Shown: positions 9,862-17,331 of the stretch, piece after piece
Layout of the letters: each line of letters starts with the position of its first letter
How positions within the stretch are numbered: position 1 is the first letter of the stretch
Origin: RGIG8244 sp045592785
GTDB lineage: Bacteria; Verrucomicrobiota; Lentisphaeria; Victivallales; UBA1829
Assembly: GCA_045592785.1 (NCBI GenBank)
Contig: JAZNVL010000060.1
Location: 1-64,000 of the forward strand
Length of the DNA: 64,000 nt
Reading direction: 5' to 3'
The notes under the pieces: generated by a model
Databases searched by the model: none
Told to the model about the DNA's origin: nothing
What the model saw: the letters and a program-made list of their open reading frames with translations, nothing else
Translations under genes and position numbers: made by a program

Positions 9862-10872
9862 TTACCCCTGTCCTTCAGAAAGTTTTTTGATCACCTTATC
9901 AAAATCAGAAACAATGGGCTGTGTCCGATTGAATACATCATATTCCGCAGTCGCTTTGGCTTTTGCCTGTGACATGGAAATTTTACCTTTATCGCCATCC
10001 ATAAGGATTTGATATTTGCGGAATGCCAGAAATTCATTGATACTTGCCGCAAATTCTTCCATTGTGAAGGTGTTTTCCCGTTCGATCAAATCTTCAATGT
10101 AATCAAAATAACCGGCGACTGTCCGTTCCAATTGACGGATTTCTTTTTCCTGTAAATAATTCTTGGCAATTGTCACATCTGTCTTCAGGATCCTGCCGTC
10201 CGGTGAATTCTTCCAGGTGACCAAACCCATGTGATCTTTATTCTTGTCGGCGTGAGTAAAAACGATTTCTGCGGCAGTCTGTCCTGTGATCGCAAAATGA
10301 AACTTGTTTTGCACCATGGCGTAAAAACTCCGGGTCAATTCCGATTCCCTGTCATAATCAATGCTGCACTCCGCAAAAATATCGGTGATCTGCTGCCAGA
10401 TGCGCCGTTCAGAGCTGCGGATGGAGCGGACTCGTTCCAGGAGTTCCCGGAAGTAATCTTTACCGAAAAGAGTTTTCCCCTGCTTGAGCCGTTCATCATC
10501 CATGGCAAAACCTTTGATCATATACTCTTTCAACACTCCGGTCGCCCAGATTCGGAACTGGGTGGCACGGCGGGAGTTGACCCGGTAGCCCACGGAAATG
10601 ATTGCGTCAAGGTTATAATATTTCAGTTTGCGATTTACCTGCCGATTGCCCTCCTGGCGAACTACCGAGATTTCCTCGGCAGTTGCATTTTCTGCCAATT
10701 CTCCATCTGCGTAAATGTTTTGCAGATGGAGAGATATATTGTCAGAAGTACAATCAAACAGTGTCGCCATTCCCTTTTGAGTCAGCCAAATGGTTTCATC
10801 TTTAACGGCGGCATCAATGCGGATATCTTCTTCCGGAGTACTGTATATGATAAATTCAAGTCCATCAGGCAT
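9862..10872 (-). CDS. rhuM: RhuM-family (virulence protein RhuM) homologue
   Basis: Member of the RhuM family named from Salmonella pathogenicity island 3; its biochemical role is unknown and members often sit in restriction or defence loci. Seen: the family hallmark region IWLTQKGMATLFDC followed by NISLHLQNIY and KLKYYNLDAIISVGYRVNS in the N-terminal half (a Bro/KilA-like DNA-binding character), and a helical C-terminal half. The ATG at 10872 is preferred because AAGGAGGAG lies eight bases upstream; an alternative GTG at 10881 overlaps the stop of the pglX 3' part but leaves no room for the RBS. It lies inside the BREX operon between pglX and pglZ. Confidence 0.85.
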   Translation of the reverse strand: MPDGLEFIIYSTPEEDIRIDAAVKDETIWLTQKGMATLFDCTSDNISLHLQNIYADGELAENATAEEISVVRQEGNRQVNRKLKYYNLDAIISVGYRVNSRRATQFRIWATGVLKEYMIKGFAMDDERLKQGKTLFGKDYFRELLERVRSIRSSERRIWQQITDIFAECSIDYDRESELTRSFYAMVQNKFHFAITGQTAAEIVFTHADKNKDHMGLVTWKNSPDGRILKTDVTIAKNYLQEKEIRQLERTVAGYFDYIEDLIERENTFTMEEFAASINEFLAFRKYQILMDGDKGKISMSQAKAKATAEYDVFNRTQPIVSDFDKVIKKLSEGQG

Positions 10873-10877
10873 AATTT

Positions 10878-12872
10878 TCACTCCTCCTTGGCTTCGAGAC
10901 CGGGGATTTTTTTCAGGGCTGCGCCGAATTTACAATAGTTGACTTTTACGCCGTCGTCAAGGTCAATGGCGATCTTTTGCTGTGCCAGAGGGAAGATGAC
11001 ATCACGCTCGTAGTCTTCCAGTTCGGCGAGCTGAGCGGTGTATTTGTCGATCTGCTTCAAATTCCGGGTCTTATCGGCGTTGTTGATGTCGGTACGGTTG
11101 TTTTCTTCAATGAGGTGTTTGATGCGGGTGCTGATCTTGGTCATCAACTCCCGGAGATATTCATTGAGAACGATGCTGACGGTATCAGGCGTGTAGCGGT
11201 GCAGATAGATCAGGGCATTGAAAGAACCTTTCGGAGAACTGAAAAGCCAGTAGATGGGGCGTTTTTTGTACCGTTGGATGTGTTCTTTGTAGAAATCCTT
11301 GACAAAGTATTTGCGGATATCTTTACCCAGCACCGCTTCAATAAAGTCCATATTGGCAGTGAGGTTTTCTTCTCCAAAGGTCAACGCAACAAAAGCTTTG
11401 AATTGAGTTACGATATCATCAAAGAACCATTCTTCATCCAGTATCGGCAATATGCCATCCCGATCCATAATAAAGTGTTTATTCTCTCCGATAACGGGAT
11501 AGAAAGAGGCATAAGACGATGTTAATTGCTGCTGTCCGTCATTCGCAGAAAATGAAACCATTGCTGGATCCTGCGAAAAAATATTTGAGCCAGTCACAGT
11601 TGTTTCATAGATAATCAGGTCTTCTTCCTGACCGTTGGATTGATTGGCAAGGATCAAGCCTGATTTTTCAGGCGAGTATCTCCCCATCAAACAACCAACA
11701 GCGTAGGAGATGAATTCTTTGATCGTATCTGAAAGCAGCCTGTCTTCCAACTCTTTATTGTAAGGAAAATTCGCAGACAATACCGGATATGCTTCTGTGG
11801 TAGCAATACCATTGGAAGAACATTCGCAAATACTGTAAACATTGTCAATAACCTGCAACTGAGATTTTTCTCCTGTAACAGCTGAAATGTGCGAAATTGT
11901 AGATGTACTGGATTTATCAAGCGTTTTGCCATATCTGTACCACGGATTACAAGTCAATGTGATTTCATCCCAAGGCACGTCAGAAGTCAATTCATCCTGT
12001 AATCCATAAGCATCTATAAAAATGCGATTATTGCTCATTTCAAGCTGACGCATCTTTTCACAATCTTCAGTCCATTTTCTGCGGACTGAATCGTAAATAC
12101 TCCAAATCGGAGTCTGTTTTACCCAACGGTCGCTATTATACTCTGCGATCAATGGATTTTTCTGAAAATCCCAAGAAGTTTCATAAGAATCCCAATTGTT
12201 TTTAGAAGATTTTACGCATTTTTCAGCATTACTTCCCGCGAAATCAGCTACAGAGTCGCAAACAGGCAATCTTCCAACAACATCAGCACCAGTATTTATT
12301 GTTGGATTAATTGTTTCCAATGCGTAGTTAAATACTTTGGTGCTCATATAGGCAAGGTATTTCATCATTTCATTTGCATTATGTGGGAAAAGACTTGCTG
12401 CAGCATGATCAAATAAAAAACCTTTTCCATAATATCTGCAATGAAATTTTCCCGATGTAATAGCAGACCAACTTATTGCCGGACGGTAATATAAATCAAT
12501 ATATGTTGTCCTCGGGCGATGAAATAACGCAGATAGCCGCCATTTTATAATGTACTCGTTATCCCCATACCAACGTCTGAAATCGCCACCTTTTTTACAA
12601 GGGACATATTGTTTGTCTGATTTTTCAAACTCTTGGTTATTCGCAAAATTAAAAGCAATCTCTGAGCAATCGACCTCATACCAATAACGCATAAAGCGAT
12701 CATTGTCTCCTGTCGATAATCCAGAACGGATTATTGCTAAATTTTCAAACTTTTTATTATTTGCAAAGCAATTTGTCAACTTTTCTGCCCAATACGCAAT
12801 CGGGCTGCCGGGGATTTTCTTAAAATCCTCAGCAGACACGCGGAAAAAGTTTTTCGATTTATCTTTAGTCAT
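10878..12872 (-). CDS. pglX: PglX C-terminal half (target recognition), separate ORF
   Basis: This is the C-terminal half of the BREX adenine methyltransferase PglX, which carries the DNA target-recognition region. Seen: it begins with a short leader (MTKDKSKNFFRVSAEDF) and then KKIPGSPIAYW, which in intact PglX lies just after the methyltransferase core; then GLSTGDNDRFMRYW, the GGDFRRWYG block, and the family C-terminus DLDDGVKVNYCKFG...KKIPGL. The 664 residues plus 645 in the ORF at 17328-19265 add up to a full-length PglX (about 1200-1300). The start ATG overlaps the stop of the upstream DUF2806-like gene (ATGA), so translation is probably coupled. Whether the two halves assemble in trans is inference; the clean break at a domain border and the intact ORF argue against simple decay. 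Confidence 0.85.
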   Translation of the reverse strand: MTKDKSKNFFRVSAEDFKKIPGSPIAYWAEKLTNCFANNKKFENLAIIRSGLSTGDNDRFMRYWYEVDCSEIAFNFANNQEFEKSDKQYVPCKKGGDFRRWYGDNEYIIKWRLSALFHRPRTTYIDLYYRPAISWSAITSGKFHCRYYGKGFLFDHAAASLFPHNANEMMKYLAYMSTKVFNYALETINPTINTGADVVGRLPVCDSVADFAGSNAEKCVKSSKNNWDSYETSWDFQKNPLIAEYNSDRWVKQTPIWSIYDSVRRKWTEDCEKMRQLEMSNNRIFIDAYGLQDELTSDVPWDEITLTCNPWYRYGKTLDKSSTSTISHISAVTGEKSQLQVIDNVYSICECSSNGIATTEAYPVLSANFPYNKELEDRLLSDTIKEFISYAVGCLMGRYSPEKSGLILANQSNGQEEDLIIYETTVTGSNIFSQDPAMVSFSANDGQQQLTSSYASFYPVIGENKHFIMDRDGILPILDEEWFFDDIVTQFKAFVALTFGEENLTANMDFIEAVLGKDIRKYFVKDFYKEHIQRYKKRPIYWLFSSPKGSFNALIYLHRYTPDTVSIVLNEYLRELMTKISTRIKHLIEENNRTDINNADKTRNLKQIDKYTAQLAELEDYERDVIFPLAQQKIAIDLDDGVKVNYCKFGAALKKIPGLEAKEE

Positions 12873-12873
12873 T
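12831..12873 (-). repeat. 43-bp junction repeat, copy 1
   Basis: The first 43 bases of the PglX C-terminal ORF region are repeated at 13908-13950 with five differences by eye (38 of 43 identical). This copy leads into the full C-terminal half. Confidence 0.8.
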
Positions 12874-13897
12874 TTAAATTACCCTCAGAAATATTTTTAT
12901 TGATCCAAACAGGGGTATCTGAATACGTAATAGTTTGAGTCTCTCCATCTATGGATATGTTCTCTATTTCATGAAGAGATACTGAACTCGTATGGTTGCA
13001 TTTGGAAATAATAGAAGCAACTTTTATCATGTCTGATAATGTGATTTTTTTAGGTGGCATGATATCATATAAGTCTTTTCCTGCTCTTGTCAGACGATGC
13101 CCAGTTAAAACAATATCATACTTAGATACAATTTTTAAAACATAACCTGTTCTGATAAAAAAGATGATATTATTTGAATTTTCAGCTTTTTTACATTGCC
13201 TTTCGGCTTTTTGAGGATTGATCAACTCCGCATCTTGTAAAGTCAAAATATCACTGAACGTACCAGTGGCAGGCTCATCTTCTGCGTTTGTCAACAAAAA
13301 GCCTTCACTAATACCAATATTCAATTTTTCAAATAATTGCGCTTCTTCCCGAGATAATTTCTTCGCCACTTCCAAGGTACGTGGCGAGATGGAATGCGGC
13401 TTTTTTGTTTCTTCAACCAACAAATGAGCCCACCATTGCCGCAAATCATCATCGTCGATCAACTCAGCTTCAGCCCGCCAGCGATTGAAAAAGGTTTGGT
13501 TTATAGGATCTGAAGATATGTTTTCTTCCGGAATTTGTTTTATTTCAACGCCTGCCGTAAAAATTGCAGCAGCCAAACGTTTTGCTTTCAATATGGAATC
13601 TACATTTACAATTTCCCGGCAAAGCATGTCAATACTTGACACTTCTGGCAAAGAAATCATTTTTTTTGCCGCAATATCGTACCTTGAGATGCCATCTTTA
13701 ATTTCAGAAGCATCCCTTTCTGCTTGTGCTTCAATTCGTTTAGCTTCTCCGATCCTTTTTTCAACCAAAGGACCATAAGCTGCATAAAGGATTTTTCCAA
13801 ATCCCTTATGCGTATCTTTGGTCATCTCGGTAATATCTTCCGCAGGCTTAGTCAAATCAGCATTGATATCTATTTTAACAGGCGAAATATCACACAT
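12869..13897 (-). CDS. DUF2806-like protein inserted within split pglX
   Basis: Function unknown. Seen: an N-terminal charged helical part (residues about 50-75, rich in Glu/Lys/Arg), then the block FFNRWRAEAELIDDDDLRQW followed by WAHLLVEETKKPHSISPRTLEV and LSREEAQLFEKL, which matches my recollection of DUF2806-type proteins found near phage and defence genes. No transmembrane segment or signal peptide. The ATG overlaps the end of a 19-codon pglX remnant, and its stop overlaps the start of the PglX C-terminal ORF. It is flanked by the 43-bp junction repeat on both sides, which suggests insertion as a cassette. Family assignment is moderate. Confidence 0.6.
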   Translation of the reverse strand: MCDISPVKIDINADLTKPAEDITEMTKDTHKGFGKILYAAYGPLVEKRIGEAKRIEAQAERDASEIKDGISRYDIAAKKMISLPEVSSIDMLCREIVNVDSILKAKRLAAAIFTAGVEIKQIPEENISSDPINQTFFNRWRAEAELIDDDDLRQWWAHLLVEETKKPHSISPRTLEVAKKLSREEAQLFEKLNIGISEGFLLTNAEDEPATGTFSDILTLQDAELINPQKAERQCKKAENSNNIIFFIRTGYVLKIVSKYDIVLTGHRLTRAGKDLYDIMPPKKITLSDMIKVASIISKCNHTSSVSLHEIENISIDGETQTITYSDTPVWINKNISEGNLK

Positions 13898-13949
13898 TTT
13901 TAGCCTCCGCCGACACCCGGAAAAAGTTTTTCGATTTATCTGTGGTCAT
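13890..13949 (-). pseudogene. 19-codon remnant of the PglX C-terminal half start
   Basis: A micro-ORF reads MTTDKSKNFFRVSAEA then diverges and stops. It copies the first 16 codons of the PglX C-terminal ORF at 12872. Its ATG overlaps the stop of the upstream gene (ATGA), exactly as at the 12872 junction. It marks where a PglX C-terminal half was once joined, or how the DUF2806-like cassette entered. Too short to be a functional domain; it may still serve translational coupling to the gene at 13897. Confidence 0.75.
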
Positions 13950-13950
13950 T
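13908..13950 (-). repeat. 43-bp junction repeat, copy 2
   Basis: Second copy of the repeat at 12831-12873. Together the two copies flank the DUF2806-like gene as direct repeats about 1.08 kb apart, so homologous exchange between them would delete that gene. Confidence 0.8.
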
Positions 13951-14977
13951 GTTGTTCCTCGCGAATTTCAACATTGTATGCGACTCCGAATTTCGGAGGT
14001 TCATTATTAACTTCCTTTTTCTCAACGAGCGGTTCCCATTCAAATATACTTTGCTGCCACATTACATCCGGAGCTGAAATTTTATTCTCGCTTATCCATA
14101 ATGCAACATCCCTATAAATCAAATGTGAAATTCTAGAGGCCTTTGATAATATTTGTAATATTATCCCATTGAGTGAAAAGAGAATGAAAGGAAGCTTGTC
14201 TTTATTCAAGTATATTTCATTAACTTTTTTTCGCAATTCATCTTTTTTAATATTTTGAGGACCATGCAAAATAAGAGTTCCGTATTGAAAAATTTCTATA
14301 AGTTCTTTGTTCGTTGTTGCAAAATTTTGTGTAATTGATTGATTTGGAGCTTCCTGTAAAAAATCATTTATCTCCCGCACCTTATTCTTTAAAAAATCTT
14401 GCTTTTCAGAATTTGATGAATGTTTCTTAAATATATTGACTGCATTTTTTATCATATTGTCATGATCGTCTATCAGTTGCCGAATATATAACAAGGCAAA
14501 AGCGGTCAGTTCTAATGATGGGAAATCACCGCGAGCCAAACCGTCTCCATTCATATTGTACTGAAGTATCGGTTTGTTTTTGTACCATGAACTATTTTGA
14601 ATAACTTGTACAAGTTGGATAAAATGTGCAATGATATCAGATTCCTGTTGCGTCATATCTTTTCCAGTAGCATCTTGCTTATATGGATTGTTTAGATTAT
14701 ATATGTACTCCTCCATAGTAATCATTCTTTCCATATATCCGTCTTCATAGCAACGAAAAAGCTGCCCATTTTTATCTTTCAAAATAATACAATGCATTGC
14801 TTCACAATAAGAAATCAACGAATCCGGAGAACCATTTTCATCATATAACACTGCAAATTCATATCCATCTGGAATAGTAAATTTTTCTTGCATTAAGGTT
14901 TTCCATGTATCAATGCGTTCGCAACTGTTATCATTTTGCTTTTTATATTCCTCTTCAGAAGATATATTGATATTCAT
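13946..14977 (-). CDS. Uncharacterised protein inside split pglX
   Basis: Not recognised. Seen: a 343-residue soluble protein with no signal peptide or membrane segment; Asn- and Lys-rich with low GC, unlike the BREX core genes around it; a mainly helical central part (about 120-300) and a C-terminal segment with APDVMWQQSIFEWEPL. Its start overlaps the stop of the coiled-coil gene upstream (ATGA), and its stop overlaps the pglX remnant start, so it is translationally embedded in the operon. Its place beside a membrane coiled-coil gene and a YhcG-type nuclease suggests a defence accessory role; that is inference from context only. Confidence 0.6.
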   Translation of the reverse strand: MNINISSEEEYKKQNDNSCERIDTWKTLMQEKFTIPDGYEFAVLYDENGSPDSLISYCEAMHCIILKDKNGQLFRCYEDGYMERMITMEEYIYNLNNPYKQDATGKDMTQQESDIIAHFIQLVQVIQNSSWYKNKPILQYNMNGDGLARGDFPSLELTAFALLYIRQLIDDHDNMIKNAVNIFKKHSSNSEKQDFLKNKVREINDFLQEAPNQSITQNFATTNKELIEIFQYGTLILHGPQNIKKDELRKKVNEIYLNKDKLPFILFSLNGIILQILSKASRISHLIYRDVALWISENKISAPDVMWQQSIFEWEPLVEKKEVNNEPPKFGVAYNVEIREEQQ

Positions 14978-16272
14978 TTTCTATTCCCCTGCTCTTTACC
15001 TGATGATAAAAAGTTCTTCCTTAAGGCGATTTCTAATTCTTCGATTTGCTTTTTCAAAGCAGCAATTTCAGCATAAAGTTTTTGTTTTTCCAGTGCGAAT
15101 CCAGCAGTGGCAGCATTATATTTCTTTTCCAATCCGGAAAGAGTATCCTGTGCTTTTTTCAAATCTGCCTGCAAGCGGTTTGTTTTCTGCATAAGTTTTA
15201 CATCATCTTGTGAAACTATGGTACCTTTTTCTAATGCGACTTTCACATTACTTGATTTTTCTATATGAATTTTAGGGGAACAAAAAGATTTGTTTTGCAA
15301 AATTTCAATAATTTTTTCATGGTTATCGGTACAATAATCAAAAATTGCAAGTCCAATTTGTACAATAACACCAACAAAGGCAATACCAATCGCAACATAT
15401 GACAAATTCGTATTTTTCTTGGCGTCAACTTTAGATGCTTTAAAATTATTTTGAGATGCGGTAAGTAACTCATTTACCGTATTGCCATTTTTTTCTGCAG
15501 TTCTTACTTGTTCCGCAATTTTGTCATTGTTTTCTTTAGCTTTATCTACCAATTTTTCAATATTTTTCTGCGTCAATTGAGACGCATTGAGCAACTTACC
15601 TGCATTTTCATCAAATTTAGCTAAAAACATAGACAATGTAGCATTAATATCAGAAGTGTCTTGCTGTATCTTAGAAAAAGCAATCTCATCCGCCTTTAGT
15701 TCCGTTTTTTTCCGTAATTCACGAAAAGCTTCTTGTTCTTCCGGTTCATTCTTCTTTATTTTTTCTGCAGTTTCTTTCAATTCCTTCAAATCATGCCGGA
15801 GAACATTGTCTTCTTCATTTTCTTCTACAGAACTTGAATTGGAAAACTCTTGTTCAGCATTGATGGCCTCTTGAATATTCTTTTGATAATCTATAACCGT
15901 ACTAGACAATGCGGCGTTGCATAATGCATCTCCCATTCTTTTGTATGCAGCTATCGTCTCTTGCATCACATGGGGAGCTGCAAGAACTTTATTTACTTGT
16001 TGTTGAATTTTAGAATAATTTTGAAACAACTTTTGACGGATTTCACTATCAACGGCACTAAGCAAGTTACAAGAGTTTTTTAATTTTTCATTCAAGCTGA
16101 TTACTGCTTTTATTGCCTCTGGATTCCTTATTTGTTCCAACTTGGCTTGCATATTAGTTTTTTCACGGTAAAGGTTATGCAATGGATTATTATTGATTTT
16201 AAGGCTAGTCATACTTTTTTTATTCTCTTTTTGAGAAGAGGATTCTGTGTTTTTTTTATTTTCTTCACTCAT
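14974..16272 (-). CDS. Coiled-coil protein with one central membrane segment
   Basis: No family recognised. Seen: a Lys/Glu/Ser-rich N-terminus; long coiled-coil-forming helices over about 30-270; one hydrophobic segment (YVAIGIAFVGVIVQIGLAIF, about 297-316); then a second coiled coil near 355-420 (LQADLKKAQDTLSGLEKKYN and following). The layout, two coiled coils on either side of one membrane span, would fit a membrane-anchored effector or scaffold. The ATG at 16272 follows AGGAAG. The gene is AT-rich and lies between the YhcG-type nuclease and an unknown protein, all in the stretch that splits pglX. A role in membrane-linked abortive infection is possible but not shown by sequence. Confidence 0.6.
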   Translation of the reverse strand: MSEENKKNTESSSQKENKKSMTSLKINNNPLHNLYREKTNMQAKLEQIRNPEAIKAVISLNEKLKNSCNLLSAVDSEIRQKLFQNYSKIQQQVNKVLAAPHVMQETIAAYKRMGDALCNAALSSTVIDYQKNIQEAINAEQEFSNSSSVEENEEDNVLRHDLKELKETAEKIKKNEPEEQEAFRELRKKTELKADEIAFSKIQQDTSDINATLSMFLAKFDENAGKLLNASQLTQKNIEKLVDKAKENNDKIAEQVRTAEKNGNTVNELLTASQNNFKASKVDAKKNTNLSYVAIGIAFVGVIVQIGLAIFDYCTDNHEKIIEILQNKSFCSPKIHIEKSSNVKVALEKGTIVSQDDVKLMQKTNRLQADLKKAQDTLSGLEKKYNAATAGFALEKQKLYAEIAALKKQIEELEIALRKNFLSSGKEQGNRK

Positions 16273-16287
16273 TGTGTTGCTTCCTGA

Positions 16288-17331
16288 TTATGATTTTTTT
16301 ATGACAGCGGTCTCTTTTGCTAACTCGGTTTCCAATTGCTCAATTGATGGAAGAGATGATTTCAGATTTTCTGGAATAGATCGGGTCAATTCGTACTCTG
16401 AAATCCCGATTGGTTTATGAATATCCTGCAACGCATATTCTGCAACAACTTTGTCTTTTGTCTTACAGAGTAAAAGTCCTATTGTCGGAGCATCCTGTTC
16501 ACTCTTCAATTGACGATCAACTGCTGTTACATAAAAACTCAGTTGCCCGATATGCTCAGGCTTGAATGCCGCTGTTTTTAATTCAATAACAATGTAACAA
16601 TGTAATTTGATATGATAGAACAGTAAATCTACATAAAAGTCTTGCTCTCCAACTTCTAAATGTACCTGTTTTCCTACAAAAGCAAAACCATCCCCCAATT
16701 CCAACAGAAAATTTGTTACATGTTGAACCAGAGCATGTTCAATATCCCGTTCCTGAGCTTCCTGTCCTAATCCGAGAAAATCAAGTTTATATGGATCTTT
16801 CAAACACTCTATTGCCAAATCCGATTGTGGCGCAGGTAAGGTCATAGAAAAATTGTTGGCTGCCTGTCCGATCCTTTTTGCCGTATCAAGTTCAATGTGG
16901 TGAACCATTGCATTGCGCGACCAACCATTTTTTACAGCAAGGCTCGCATATACAAGACGTTCTGATTTTTTAGAAAGTTTATCAAGTAAAGTTACCTGGT
17001 GATACCATGGCAATTGTCCAAGCGGCTCTTGGACAATTTCTGCTTCCGTCCAAGCCGCAGCAAATCCTCTCATATACATGAGGTTCGCCCGCGAAAAACC
17101 TTTCATTTCCGGAAAGGCGGTCCGCAAATCGTCTGCAAGGCGTGTAATTACTTTTGCGCCCCATCCTTGCATCTTTTGCCGTTCTAAAATTTCATGTCCA
17201 ATTTGCCAATACAAACGGATAAGTTCAAGATTTACCGCTCGGGCTGCCTGTAGTTGAGTATTGGCAATTCGCTGTTTTAAATCGGATAACCATTGACTGT
17301 AATCTGAACTGATAAAATTAAAATCTTTCAT
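16288..17331 (-). CDS. yhcG: DUF1016/YhcG-family PDDEXK nuclease
   Basis: Members of this family have an N-terminal DUF1016 domain and a C-terminal PD-(D/E)XK nuclease-like domain, and are common in restriction and defence loci. Seen: the DUF1016_N signature with RLYWQIGHEILERQ, WGAKVITRLADDLR and FSRANLMYMRGF in residues 35-110; PWYHQVTLLDKL near 118; and the nuclease core with Asp near 233 (FYVDLLFYH) and IELKTAAF near 249-256. Length (347) is typical. Its ATG overlaps the stop of the PglX N-terminal half, so it is the first gene of the insertion and is translated from the BREX transcript. It may act on its own or use the split PglX; not decidable here. Confidence 0.9.
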   Translation of the reverse strand: MKDFNFISSDYSQWLSDLKQRIANTQLQAARAVNLELIRLYWQIGHEILERQKMQGWGAKVITRLADDLRTAFPEMKGFSRANLMYMRGFAAAWTEAEIVQEPLGQLPWYHQVTLLDKLSKKSERLVYASLAVKNGWSRNAMVHHIELDTAKRIGQAANNFSMTLPAPQSDLAIECLKDPYKLDFLGLGQEAQERDIEHALVQHVTNFLLELGDGFAFVGKQVHLEVGEQDFYVDLLFYHIKLHCYIVIELKTAAFKPEHIGQLSFYVTAVDRQLKSEQDAPTIGLLLCKTKDKVVAEYALQDIHKPIGISEYELTRSIPENLKSSLPSIEQLETELAKETAVIKKS

